From UBA2336 sp965227265 (GTDB lineage: Bacteria > Bacteroidota > Bacteroidia > Cytophagales > Cyclobacteriaceae), in assembly GCA_965227265.1 (NCBI GenBank), contig OZ245738.1, forward strand, positions 3,224,001 through 3,288,000: DNA of 64,000 bases, in the 5' to 3' direction. Numbering within the stretch: the first letter of the stretch is position 1; each line of letters begins with the position of its first letter. The position numbers and the translations under genes were made by a program. Below, in pieces: positions 1-8,027 of this stretch. The notes under the pieces are model-generated. The model saw nothing but the letters and a program-made list of their open reading frames with translations, had not been told where the DNA came from and did not search any database.

Positions 1-493
1 CCGCTAATTGATTACGGATTATATCTTTAACCTGTTGCTCCGTGCGGTGCTTATCGCGCTGAAGTACACGATTAATGCGCAATGCTTCTGGTGCGGAGAC
101 TACAATTATTTTATCGAGGGTTGTGTAAGAACGTGTTTCAAATAATAAGGCAGCTTCTTTCAAAATATAAGGACTGTTCTGTGCTTGTAACCATTGCTTA
201 AAATCTTCACCTACCCTCGGATGCACCAAGCTATTCAACAGTTCTAATTTCTCAGCATCATTAAAAACATGTTGTGCCACGTACTCACGATTCACACTAT
301 TATCCGCACGATAGGACAATACTCCGAATTCTTTCTTGATCTGTGAAACTAGTATTCCATCGGTGGTCATTATGGATTTCGCCCGGCTGTCAGCATCGTA
401 AACAGCAATTCCAAGTAAACTAAAAATTTTACACACCAGGCTTTTGCCTGAACCAATGCCTCCGGTGATGCCTATTTGTAAAATTTTTTTCAA
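1..493 (-). CDS. coaE: Dephospho-CoA kinase, 3' end cut by window edge
   Basis: Phosphorylates dephospho-CoA to CoA, the last step of coenzyme A synthesis, in the cytoplasm. The reading frame opens with a TTG at 491-493 and begins MKKILQIGITGGIGSGKS, containing the P-loop GITGGIGSGKS at about residues 8-18; later AALLFET and RVLQRDKHRT fit the CoaE family. About 164 residues are visible out of the usual roughly 195-200, so only the C-terminus is missing beyond position 1. No ATG lies near the P-loop, so the TTG start is needed. It starts 7 nt after the stop of the YbbR gene and is probably co-transcribed with yajC and the YbbR gene, a linkage common in Bacteroidota. Confidence 0.93.
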   Translation of the reverse strand, partial: MKKILQIGITGGIGSGKSLVCKIFSLLGIAVYDADSRAKSIMTTDGILVSQIKKEFGVLSYRADNSVNREYVAQHVFNDAEKLELLNSLVHPRVGEDFKQWLQAQNSPYILKEAALLFETRSYTTLDKIIVVSAPEALRINRVLQRDKHRTEQQVKDIIRNQLA

Positions 494-500
494 GAATTAA

Positions 501-1439
501 CTAAAAATTAACAACAACCGTATCTGTTTTAACAATCCATGCACTGGCTGGGAGACCAATCACTTGAGGAACAAGTTTGTACGTTCCTTGTTGTTTGTTT
601 TTTAAATCAATAACGGCAACCAATGAATCGCCCGTAAATGTTTTTATAGCAGAGACTGGTAAACGGTAAGCACAGCTAATTTGCTTAATCACTCCGCCTT
701 GTTTTAACCGCGAAGGAATATTAACAATGCTAAGCTTTACAGATTGATCAATCCTAACAAACTTTTCAACTTTAAATGAAACGTTGATCTTTTGAACATC
801 CGTTGTCAAATTTTGGTTAAGATCCAGCTCAACATCATCGTTAAAATTTTTATGGATGTTGCGTTCAGGTAGTACAAGTGGTAATGTTTCCGGCAGCGCA
901 CTAATCAAACCTTTTGGCCCTTCCAGCCAAACGGTATCGGGTGTTAGTGCTGGGCCTTCAACTACTCCATAATCTGAATCGAGGTACTGTTGAACAGAAT
1001 CAACCTTGACTGTAAATTTCTTTCTGATCTTCTCTTCGATGTGGATGCGAACGGTGTCGGTAATAATAAAATTGATTTTTAACCGCTCAAGCTGACCGGC
1101 AAAAATTGCAGGAAGTGTTGTGCCAACAATTTTCCGAACATCAGAAGGTTTTTCAAGCGGAACTACCAGTGGGGGTACTTTAAAGCCAAGACTTCTTCTG
1201 AAGAGATCCCATCCCGAACCCGTAACATTCATCCGAACTGCAGTCGGTAGCGAACGTACCGGCACATATCGTTCCTGATCGTAATCAAACGTTACGGGAA
1301 AGCTGATATTGGTTGAGTAATTTTTGTTGAGGGAGTTAAAAAACCAAAAGACCGTAGCCGCAAAGATGCACAGTACTACGGCCTTCCAATTTCTTTTGTT
1401 GAAGCGTAAAAAATTGAATATCGATTTTACAAAACTCAC
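501..1439 (-). CDS. YbbR/CdaR-like domain membrane-anchored protein
   Basis: 312-residue protein with one N-terminal membrane segment (about residues 19-36, AVVLCIFAATVFWFFNSL) followed by a beta-rich extracytoplasmic part with repeated VxLEGPKGLI-like segments typical of YbbR domains. Family knowledge: in Firmicutes YbbR (CdaR) regulates the diadenylate cyclase CdaA; no cdaA is visible here, so that role is only a possibility. The start is a GTG at 1437-1439, one base after the yajC stop, and the coaE TTG follows 7 nt after its stop, so the three genes look translationally linked. Confidence 0.85.
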   Translation of the reverse strand: MSFVKSIFNFLRFNKRNWKAVVLCIFAATVFWFFNSLNKNYSTNISFPVTFDYDQERYVPVRSLPTAVRMNVTGSGWDLFRRSLGFKVPPLVVPLEKPSDVRKIVGTTLPAIFAGQLERLKINFIITDTVRIHIEEKIRKKFTVKVDSVQQYLDSDYGVVEGPALTPDTVWLEGPKGLISALPETLPLVLPERNIHKNFNDDVELDLNQNLTTDVQKINVSFKVEKFVRIDQSVKLSIVNIPSRLKQGGVIKQISCAYRLPVSAIKTFTGDSLVAVIDLKNKQQGTYKLVPQVIGLPASAWIVKTDTVVVNF

Positions 1440-1440
1440 G

Positions 1441-1752
1441 CTATTTTTTAGAAGCTGCTACTTTAGTGGCCTCCATAGAAATGGCTGACTTGTTAAAACG
1501 GATTCTTCCGCCTTTTTCAACTTCTAGTATAAACGTGTCGCCTTCCAGTTCCGCAATTTCGCCATGGGCACCACCAATGGTTACCACATAGTCTCCACGC
1601 TTAATCTCGTCAACAAATTTCTTTGCGTCTTTTGCTTTTTTCTGCTGCGGACGGATCATGAAAAAATAAAATACCAGGATAATGGCACCGAAGAAAAGAA
1701 GCTGACCTGTTACTCCCATTCCTCCACCTGCCTGTAATAAAATTGCGTTCAT
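1441..1752 (-). CDS. yajC: Preprotein translocase subunit YajC
   Basis: 103-residue accessory subunit of the SecDF-YajC inner-membrane complex that assists Sec protein export. It has a single membrane segment (LLFFGAIILVFYFFMIRP, residues about 18-35) followed by the family signature FMIRPQQKKAKDAKKF and a cytoplasmic domain with GDYVVTIGGAHGEI. Length matches the family (about 85-115). Start is ATG with a TAnnTTTG-type promoter box 25-30 nt upstream. It is first in the yajC-ybbR-coaE group; secD/secF are not in the window. Confidence 0.95.
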   Translation of the reverse strand: MNAILLQAGGGMGVTGQLLFFGAIILVFYFFMIRPQQKKAKDAKKFVDEIKRGDYVVTIGGAHGEIAELEGDTFILEVEKGGRIRFNKSAISMEATKVAASKK

Positions 1753-1774
1753 ATAGTTATGTTAATTGAATTGA

Positions 1775-1782
1775 CAAAAGTA
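1775..1782 (-). promoter_or_regulatory. -7 promoter box for yajC operon
   Basis: Minus strand TACTTTTG matches the Bacteroidota -7 consensus TAnnTTTG. A TTG about 20 nt upstream may be the -33 element. It lies between the terminator of the DUF1573 gene and the yajC ATG, which fits a separate start for yajC-ybbR-coaE. Predicted from motif only. Confidence 0.55.
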
Positions 1783-1797
1783 TTGTATTAAAACAAA

Positions 1798-1829
1798 CAT
1801 CCCAATCGATCAACTGATGGATTGGGATG
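1798..1829 (-). terminator. Terminator after DUF1573 lipoprotein gene
   Basis: Arms CATCCCAATC (1798-1807) and GATTGGGATG (1820-1829) form a 10-bp perfect stem with a 12-nt loop; on the minus strand the stem is followed by TTTGTTTT. It separates the DUF1573 gene from yajC. Confidence 0.75.
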
Positions 1830-1849
1830 CGTTGTAATCTGTATGGGAA

Positions 1850-2380
1850 TTATTTCCGTACAGGACTGTTTTTATCGCCAGCTTTAGCTGTTACCATTGC
1901 TTTAAAGCTTAACCGGGTTGTTTTAGGCCACGTATTGGCAGTAACGGTAATCGTTTTGTTCTGTGCGTTCGGTTTGCCGTTGCTGTCAAATTCAGCTTTT
2001 ACGAAACCTTCGCCCCCCGGAGGGATTGGAGTCTTTGTCCAATCAGGAGCGGTACAGCCACAAGACGGTTTAGCATCCTGAATAATCAATGGCACTTCAC
2101 CTGTATTCTTCAATTTATACGTGTACGAAACTTTTTGGCCTTCATTAATAACACCGAAGTCATGCTCAGTTTGTTCAAATTGCATCACCGGTAATGGCCC
2201 ATCAGGCTTTACTTCTGCTTCCGGAACAGGTACGGAGGCTGTAGGTGTAGAAGAAGGATTTTTACCTTCTAACGACTTAAGTCTGGCTTCAAGTGCTGCT
2301 ATTTTCTTTTCTGCATCACGATCTTTGCAGGCTGTAAGTGAAGCTGCTGCAAGTAGTATCAAAATCAACTTTGCTTTCAT
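1850..2380 (-). CDS. DUF1573 domain lipoprotein
   Basis: 176 residues. An N-terminal lipoprotein signal ends in LTAC (Cys18), then a short charged, probably coiled segment (AEKKIAALEARLKSLEGK), a linker rich in Pro/Val, and a DUF1573 beta-sandwich from about residue 68 containing FEQTEHDFGVINEGQKVSYTY-type sequence and the SCGCTAPDW cysteine motif. Likely attached to the periplasmic or outer-membrane face. Function unknown; DUF1573 resembles Ig-like/MSP-type folds. It follows the YtxH gene by 19 nt and is followed by a terminator, so the two probably form a small operon. Confidence 0.88.
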   Translation of the reverse strand: MKAKLILILLAAASLTACKDRDAEKKIAALEARLKSLEGKNPSSTPTASVPVPEAEVKPDGPLPVMQFEQTEHDFGVINEGQKVSYTYKLKNTGEVPLIIQDAKPSCGCTAPDWTKTPIPPGGEGFVKAEFDSNGKPNAQNKTITVTANTWPKTTRLSFKAMVTAKAGDKNSPVRK

Positions 2381-2399
2381 ATTGTCTAACTCTAAATTT

Positions 2400-2708
2400 T
2401 TAATCCTTTTTACCTTTTATCTGTTCCAACAATTCATCTACATCTTCCAAAAGCTTTTCGGCTTTCAGCTTAGCTTCATCCACAACTTTTTGGCCTTGTG
2501 ATTTAGCCTCAGATGTTAATGGAGTTTCTTTTCCATCCATCATATCCTTCAGAAAGCTCTGAAGCATGTCTTTATATTTTTCCAATTGAAAAGAAAGCTT
2601 CTGACGGGTGTTCTCACCTTTATCAGGAGCGTATAAAATTCCAAGTGCCGCACCAGCTGCCGCTCCAATTAAGAACGCCAGAAATGCATTTCCGCTTTTT
2701 TTACTCAT
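2400..2708 (-). CDS. YtxH domain-containing protein
   Basis: 102 residues. The N-terminus has a small hydrophobic Gly/Ala-rich segment (AFLAFLIGAAAGAALGILYAP, residues about 8-28) followed by DKGENTRQKL and a long amphipathic helix, the pattern of the YtxH family seen in stress- or membrane-associated small proteins. No catalytic residues are visible. Located 19 nt upstream of the DUF1573 lipoprotein on the same strand. The molecular role is unknown. Confidence 0.82.
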   Translation of the reverse strand: MSKKSGNAFLAFLIGAAAGAALGILYAPDKGENTRQKLSFQLEKYKDMLQSFLKDMMDGKETPLTSEAKSQGQKVVDEAKLKAEKLLEDVDELLEQIKGKKD

Positions 2709-2800
2709 AGGACTTCAAATTTGAGTAGTTTTTTGGGGATTTACACGCTTTTTCAGCAAGAAATCCGACCCTTTCCCTGATTTAACACCTTTTTAACAGC

Positions 2801-3940
2801 CTATTTATTATCGATAAGCCCCCGACCGCTTTTCTTAACACTTCCCGAGGTTTTAAGCTCTTTTGAGATAACGTCCAGAATACCGTTGATGAACTGCCGG
2901 CTTTTTGGCGTACTGTACGTTTTAGCAAGCTCAATGTATTCGTTGATGGTAACTTTTACCGGAATATTCGGAAAAGAAATCAGTTCCGCTATGGCCATTT
3001 CAATAATTACCCGGTCTGTAAGCGGAAGACGTTCAACTTCCCAATTGCGCGTATTGTTAGCGATAAGTGCTTTATGCGTTTCAGTCAGGTTAGCACCTTC
3101 GCTGAAAAGCTTCTCAATAAAATTCCGGTCATCTTCCCAGTTCAAGGAAAGAACCGGAAGTTGAATTGTTTTGTCTTTATCAGGATTGAATGACTTCACC
3201 GTTTTTTCAACCATTCCTTTCACGATGTCATGATCTTCGGCCCAATACAAAACTTCTTCTTCAAAGAACTCATTGATGGAAGTCTTGCCCAGGATTACTC
3301 TCCTGAACAAATGGTTCATGATTTTCTTCTGATCATCAAGGGAAGGTGATTTCTTATCCAGGAAATGCATGTATTCATTATCCTGTTTCAGTACATCTTT
3401 CAACCACTGACGGACACGATCGAATTTTTTATCCCAGGCAATGCCTTGCTTGAGCGATTCCTTTTTTAATTCATCGCTTTTAGCCAGAGCTTTGATCCAG
3501 CTATTCTTAACAAAATTTCCATGATTGATTTTTTTATCTGCCTCAGCAGCTTCTGCCAACGCGAGTGCAAGCGTTAATACAGAAATATAGTGAGCGTAAA
3601 TTTTTTCGGATTGAAGAACGAGGCTCTTCTTAATGAAATCGAAATCTTTTTTAATGCCTTTGGTGTAATGCGAAAAGGCTTCCTTCAGTGCTTTCTGAAT
3701 TTTAGGTTCGTCATGTTCAGCACTCATTTGATTTTGTTCGAAGGCTTTATCAAAGGCTTTCAGTGCCAGGCTTTTTTGTCTGCCAAGCTCTTTCTTATCC
3801 TGAACTTCCATGGAGTTTAAGTCAGGAGCGAAGGTTTCCTCGATGGTGTCGGTGGCAAGCGTGTAGTTGGCATCCTTGCATTGCTGGTAAGCAAACAGGC
3901 TTTGCATGACTTTTACGCGAAGGCTTCTACGGTTGAGCAT
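2801..3940 (-). CDS. nusB: Transcription antitermination protein NusB, long form
   Basis: RNA-binding antitermination factor acting in rRNA transcription with NusE/S10. At 379 residues it is far longer than the about 140-residue canonical protein, but long forms are usual in Bacteroidota: the N-terminus MLNRRSLRVKVMQSLFAYQQ matches the NusB start, a large helical insertion fills the middle, and the conserved C-terminal part (ERLPLTDRVIIEMAIAELI ... VTINEYIELAKTYSTPKSRQFINGILD) carries the classical motif at about residues 305-360. A TATCTTTG promoter box lies 25-32 nt upstream of the ATG. Confidence 0.93.
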   Translation of the reverse strand: MLNRRSLRVKVMQSLFAYQQCKDANYTLATDTIEETFAPDLNSMEVQDKKELGRQKSLALKAFDKAFEQNQMSAEHDEPKIQKALKEAFSHYTKGIKKDFDFIKKSLVLQSEKIYAHYISVLTLALALAEAAEADKKINHGNFVKNSWIKALAKSDELKKESLKQGIAWDKKFDRVRQWLKDVLKQDNEYMHFLDKKSPSLDDQKKIMNHLFRRVILGKTSINEFFEEEVLYWAEDHDIVKGMVEKTVKSFNPDKDKTIQLPVLSLNWEDDRNFIEKLFSEGANLTETHKALIANNTRNWEVERLPLTDRVIIEMAIAELISFPNIPVKVTINEYIELAKTYSTPKSRQFINGILDVISKELKTSGSVKKSGRGLIDNK

Positions 3941-3964
3941 GTGTCAAAGAACAAAATCAGGGGG

Positions 3965-3972
3965 CAAAGATA
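3965..3972 (-). promoter_or_regulatory. -7 promoter box for nusB
   Basis: Minus-strand TATCTTTG is an exact match to TAnnTTTG and ends 25 nt before the nusB ATG. No clear -33 TTTG was found. Motif-based prediction. Confidence 0.5.
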
Positions 3973-4060
3973 ATCAGGATTTGATCAGGATTCGTAAGAT
4001 TTGAGGATTTACAAGATTAAAATACAAGCCTGATTTCACTCGATTGATATTGCCAGAAAT

Positions 4061-4091
4061 AAAAATGCCTGCCGATAATCAGCAGGCATTT
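4061..4091 (-). terminator. Terminator of the dehydrogenase gene
   Basis: Ten-bp perfect stem AAATGCCTGC (4063-4072) / GCAGGCATTT (4082-4091) with a 9-nt loop, followed on the minus strand by a T-rich tract. It lies 24 nt after the dehydrogenase stop. Confidence 0.82.
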
Positions 4092-4114
4092 AGCTTAAAA
4101 CAATTAGGAATCAA

Positions 4115-5215
4115 TTATCTTCTTGTTCTTACCAAAGACATATCAGCAATGCGCTTTTCTGCAAGCCTAATAGCAGCTTCCTGTGTGTTTATTTTTTCTT
4201 CTTCCGCCAGCTTAAAGATGTTCATACAGGTTGTATAAATTCCTTCAGCTTGCTCAAGCACGCGCGCGCGATTGTAGTTACCTAAAAATTCATTGTACAC
4301 GTTAATTAAACCTCCGGCATTAATTAGGAAGTCCGGAGCATACACAATGCCTTTATCGATCAGCATGTAACCATGCTTTACTTCATCTTTCAACTGGTTG
4401 TTGGCTGCACCGGCAACTACGCGGCAATTTAATTTTGGAATTGTATCATCATTCAAGGTTGCCCCCAATGCGCATGGAGCATAGATGTCCATATCCAAAT
4501 CATAGATCTTATCCTGCGCTACAGTTTTAACACTGAGACGCTGTGCTAGTGCTTTTACTTTATCTTCTGCGATGTCGGTGATGTATACGTTTGCATTTTC
4601 CTTTACAAGATGCTCAACCAAGTATGTTCCAACCTGACCGATTCCCTGGACGCCTATAGTTTTTCCGGCAAGGCTATCGTTGCCATACGCTTTTTTAACG
4701 GCTGCTTTCATGCCCATGTAAACTCCGTAAGCAGTAACGGGTGACGGATCACCCCCGCCATTCATCGATTCTGGCAAACCGGTAACGTGTTTCGTTTCCA
4801 TGCCGATGTATTCCATATCGGCAGTTTTCATGTTCACATCTTCCGCTGTGATATATTTTCCATTGAGGCTGTCAACAAATTTTCCGAACCTGCGCATGAA
4901 CGCTTCGGTCTTCATAGTTTTTGCATCGCCAATGATTACGGCTTTACCTCCGCCAAGATTCAACCCGCTGATCGATGCCTTGAATGTCATGCCGCGCGAA
5001 AGACGAAGTACATCGGTTAATGCTTCCTGCTCGGTAGCATAGTTCCACATGCGTGTTCCGCCTAATGCTGGTCCTAACACCGTGTTGTGAATGGCAATAA
5101 TTGCTTTAAGACCTGTAGCTTCATCATGACAAAACACTACCTGCTCATGTCCCAGTTGTGAAAGCTTTCCGAAAATTCCGGCTTGCTCTACCTTTTCAAG
5201 TTCTTTAATCTCCAT
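4115..5215 (-). CDS. Leucine dehydrogenase-type Glu/Leu/Phe/Val dehydrogenase
   Basis: 366-residue NAD-dependent oxidative deaminase, probably acting on branched-chain amino acids, cytoplasmic. The N-terminal catalytic domain has GLNLGGGKAVIIGD with the conserved lysine (about residue 91), preceded by LGPALGGTRMWNY; the C-terminal Rossmann domain has GVQGIGQVGTYLVEHL. Length (about 345-370) and the YAPDFLINAGGLINVYNE segment favour leucine dehydrogenase over glutamate dehydrogenase (about 420-450). Monocistronic, with its own -7 box and terminator. Confidence 0.9.
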   Translation of the reverse strand: MEIKELEKVEQAGIFGKLSQLGHEQVVFCHDEATGLKAIIAIHNTVLGPALGGTRMWNYATEQEALTDVLRLSRGMTFKASISGLNLGGGKAVIIGDAKTMKTEAFMRRFGKFVDSLNGKYITAEDVNMKTADMEYIGMETKHVTGLPESMNGGGDPSPVTAYGVYMGMKAAVKKAYGNDSLAGKTIGVQGIGQVGTYLVEHLVKENANVYITDIAEDKVKALAQRLSVKTVAQDKIYDLDMDIYAPCALGATLNDDTIPKLNCRVVAGAANNQLKDEVKHGYMLIDKGIVYAPDFLINAGGLINVYNEFLGNYNRARVLEQAEGIYTTCMNIFKLAEEEKINTQEAAIRLAEKRIADMSLVRTRR

Positions 5216-5263
5216 CGGATTTGTTTTAGATTTGATTATGTTACTTTTAAAGCATTAAAATTC

Positions 5264-5275
5264 CTGCTTAAGCAG
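5264..5275. promoter_or_regulatory. 12-bp palindrome at predicted start of dehydrogenase transcription
   Basis: CTGCTTAAGCAG is a perfect palindrome lying just downstream of the -7 box at 5279-5286, where transcription of the dehydrogenase gene should begin. Position suggests an operator, perhaps for an Lrp-like or other regulator; that is inference. Confidence 0.35.
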
Positions 5276-5278
5276 ACA

Positions 5279-5286
5279 CAAAATTA
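5279..5286 (-). promoter_or_regulatory. -7 promoter box for the dehydrogenase gene
   Basis: Minus-strand TAATTTTG matches TAnnTTTG, about 65 nt upstream of the ATG. No clear -33 element seen. Confidence 0.45.
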
Positions 5287-5465
5287 CCCGGAAAAGTTCG
5301 TTTTTAGTGTTACTAAATCGTTTGCACTGAAAATAAAGGGAATCTTTTGGCGAGATATAAAATGACAGAATTTTATTAAATGTTTTACGCAATTGCCAAA
5401 ACTTTGTGTGTGCAAAATCAGTTGAATGAAATGCTGTTTAACGGCATGTGTGCGGTTTGTTACCT

Positions 5466-7268
5466 ATGAAAGAACTTAAGTATCTCAACAAATATCTTTT
5501 CAAGTACAAGAAACATCTCTTCTGGGGAATTGTGTTTGTGATTATCTCTACGTTCTTTCAAATCATTCCGGCAGAACTGGTAAGGCATTCAATTGATTTA
5601 GTAACAGACAACATTCTTATCTATCGGTCTTTCGGAGGCTTAACCTTACAAGATAATTTCTTCAGCGTGTTTGCGCTTGGTCTGCTCATGTATGCCAGCT
5701 TAATTTTAGTGATGGCATTGCTTCGCGGATTTTTTCTTTACCTCGTTCGGCAAACATTAATCGTGATGTCGCGGCATATCGAGTATGATCTTAAGAATGA
5801 AATTTTTGATCATTACCAGACATTGCCTTTAAGTTTCTATCGAAGGAATAATACTGGCGATTTGATGAATCGAATTTCGGAAGATGTTGGACGCGTACGG
5901 ATGTATCTCGGTCCAGTTATCATGTACGGACTGCAACTCATTGCGCTGTTTGTTATCCTGATTCCCTATATGTACCGAATCAATCCCACCTTAACCTGGT
6001 ATGCGATTATTCCGCTCCCTTTTCTTTCCGTGAGTATTTATCTGGTTAACAACATCGTTGAAAAACGTTCCGAAGAAATTCAAAAGAGTCAGTCAAAGCT
6101 TTCAACATTTGTGCAGGAAGCATTTAGTGGAATTCGTGTATTGAAATCTTTTAATCGCGAAGGTGAGTCGATTAAAAATTTCACAACGGAAAGCGATAAT
6201 TATAAAAGAGAGTCGCTCAAGCTTACGCGGATTCAATCGTTATTTTTTCCGCTCATGACGGGATTGATTGGATTAAGCGTAATTCTTACCGTTTATGCAG
6301 GAAGCACAGAAGTAATCAACAACGGACTTAAAGTCAGCTACATTGCCGAGTTTATTATTTACGTGAATATGCTTACGTGGCCGGTTGCTTCCCTAGGCTG
6401 GACGAGTAGCTTGTTGCAACGAGCTGAAGCTTCCCAAAAACGTATCAATGAATTTCTGAAAACCAAGAACACGATTGTTTCCGAGAAAGACCTTGTGCGG
6501 GAAATTCAAGGAAAGATTGAATTCAAAAACGTAAGCTTTACCTATCCGGATACGGGGATTAAGGCGCTGAAAGACATTTCCTTTACCGTTAATCCGGGAG
6601 AATCATTAGCCATTATCGGTACAACCGGATCTGGCAAAAGCACGATTTCAAGCCTGATTGCAAGGATGTACGATGCCCGCGAAGGAGAAATCCTGATTGA
6701 TGATGTTGCGATCGATCATTACAACCTTCATTCTTTGCGTACGCAGATCGGCTATGTTCCGCAAGATGTATTCCTCTTCAGCGATACGATTTACAATAAC
6801 ATCGCTTTTGGATTAACCGATTCGCATACCGAAAAAATAATGTCAGCAGCCAAAGATGCTGATGTATATGAAAACATCATTGCATTCCCGCTGGGTTTTG
6901 AAACTAGGATCGGTGAACGTGGCATAACTTTATCGGGCGGACAAAAACAACGCGTATCTATTGCCCGCGCTATTGTGCGTGAACCAAAAATACTCATGCT
7001 CGATGATGCACTCTCTGCTGTAGATACAAAAACGGAGAACAACATTCTTAACAGCATGAAACGGATAATGGAAAATCGAACTTCGGTGATCATATCTCAC
7101 CGCGTTTCATCGGCCAAGCTTGCGAATAAAATTATTGTGCTGATGGACGGGCAGATTGTTGAAGAAGGAACTCACATTGGATTGATCCGCAAAGGCGGAG
7201 TCTATAAAGACTTGTATCGCAAGCAGATTGAAACTGAAAAAGAATCAGCCTTAGAAAACGTATCGTAA
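5466..7268 (+). CDS. ABC exporter half-transporter, MdlA-like with Walker B Asp
   Basis: 600-residue fused permease/ATPase of the type IV exporter fold. Six membrane helices (about residues 15-310) with the GDLMNRISEDVGRVR coupling segment, then an ATPase with Walker A GTTGSGKST, Q-loop QDVFLF, signature LSGGQKQR and the H-loop ISHR. The Walker B reads LMLDDALSAVD: Asp replaces the catalytic Glu, as in MdlA-type degenerate subunits. This subunit therefore probably pairs with a canonical partner; the ABC gene at 8028-9800 has the complementary defect. The ATG at 5466 is preferred over an in-frame GTG at 5448. Substrate unknown (drug or lipid-like). The 3' end overlaps the convergent next gene by 18 nt. 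Confidence 0.92.
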   Translation: MKELKYLNKYLFKYKKHLFWGIVFVIISTFFQIIPAELVRHSIDLVTDNILIYRSFGGLTLQDNFFSVFALGLLMYASLILVMALLRGFFLYLVRQTLIVMSRHIEYDLKNEIFDHYQTLPLSFYRRNNTGDLMNRISEDVGRVRMYLGPVIMYGLQLIALFVILIPYMYRINPTLTWYAIIPLPFLSVSIYLVNNIVEKRSEEIQKSQSKLSTFVQEAFSGIRVLKSFNREGESIKNFTTESDNYKRESLKLTRIQSLFFPLMTGLIGLSVILTVYAGSTEVINNGLKVSYIAEFIIYVNMLTWPVASLGWTSSLLQRAEASQKRINEFLKTKNTIVSEKDLVREIQGKIEFKNVSFTYPDTGIKALKDISFTVNPGESLAIIGTTGSGKSTISSLIARMYDAREGEILIDDVAIDHYNLHSLRTQIGYVPQDVFLFSDTIYNNIAFGLTDSHTEKIMSAAKDADVYENIIAFPLGFETRIGERGITLSGGQKQRVSIARAIVREPKILMLDDALSAVDTKTENNILNSMKRIMENRTSVIISHRVSSAKLANKIIVLMDGQIVEEGTHIGLIRKGGVYKDLYRKQIETEKESALENVS

Positions 7269-7964
7269 TCCTACTCCGCCCTGGGTTTTCGCCCAACCCG
7301 GATCTTTTACAAGATCGTAATAATATTCAAGCTCCATAAAAGCAGAAATGGGAAGCTTGAAGTATGAATACTCAATTCCAAATACGCCTTGTCCGCCTTG
7401 CGTAAGGCGATCATATTGATCTTGAAAAGGTTTTGAGCTTACAACACCATCTTCCGCAAAGTAATCGTATTGTATTTTGAGGTTTCTTACTTCCCAGCCA
7501 AGTCCAACATAAAGCTGCAGCCCCGGAGAAATTTTTTCAATACTGATTTGATATAAAGCTTTTACTTCCCCAACCCAATCGGCTTTAACCTTGTGTGAAT
7601 AATAATCGGAAGTTTCAGGTTGAAACTCATAAAACAATTCGCTGTAGTACGAACTATAGAGCCCGCTGGCTGACCGGCCAAAATCGGCAGCTACTGCAAA
7701 ATGTTTGTTAGCATAGTACTTGTATGTTAGCGCAAAAGGATCGCCTACTTTTATTCCAATGCCGTGATACGGGAAACCGGTGTCTTCGAAAATCGGGCAA
7801 ACCACTTTTCGCTTGGAATGTGACATTCGAATCGGGTTATGCTTATTAACCGTTCTGGACTTGGTATAGGTTCTCTGCGTACCGCTCATTGACCGCTGTG
7901 AATAGGCGGAAAATGCCACCAGGAGGCATAGAATGTGGGGTAAAGCGATTTTAATAAAGCGCAT
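7251..7964 (-). CDS. Secreted protein, probable outer-membrane beta-barrel
   Basis: 237 residues with a Sec signal (IALPHILCLLVAFSAYSQ, cleavage near residue 22), then a basic linker and alternating hydrophobic/aromatic strands from about residue 60 ending in GGVGLRYVF, with a terminal Phe as in outer-membrane barrels. It looks like a small porin-like or OmpW-like barrel of the envelope; no specific family is recognised. It lies between two ABC exporter subunits and overlaps the stop of the first by 18 nt on the opposite strand. A role with the exporters is only suggested by position. Confidence 0.7.
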   Translation of the reverse strand: MRFIKIALPHILCLLVAFSAYSQRSMSGTQRTYTKSRTVNKHNPIRMSHSKRKVVCPIFEDTGFPYHGIGIKVGDPFALTYKYYANKHFAVAADFGRSASGLYSSYYSELFYEFQPETSDYYSHKVKADWVGEVKALYQISIEKISPGLQLYVGLGWEVRNLKIQYDYFAEDGVVSSKPFQDQYDRLTQGGQGVFGIEYSYFKLPISAFMELEYYYDLVKDPGWAKTQGGVGLRYVF

Positions 7965-8027
7965 TAAAGCAAATATAGTTCTTTTGTCTATACCCGCTTA
8001 TGGGTCAGGCATTTTAGACGGCAGGTG

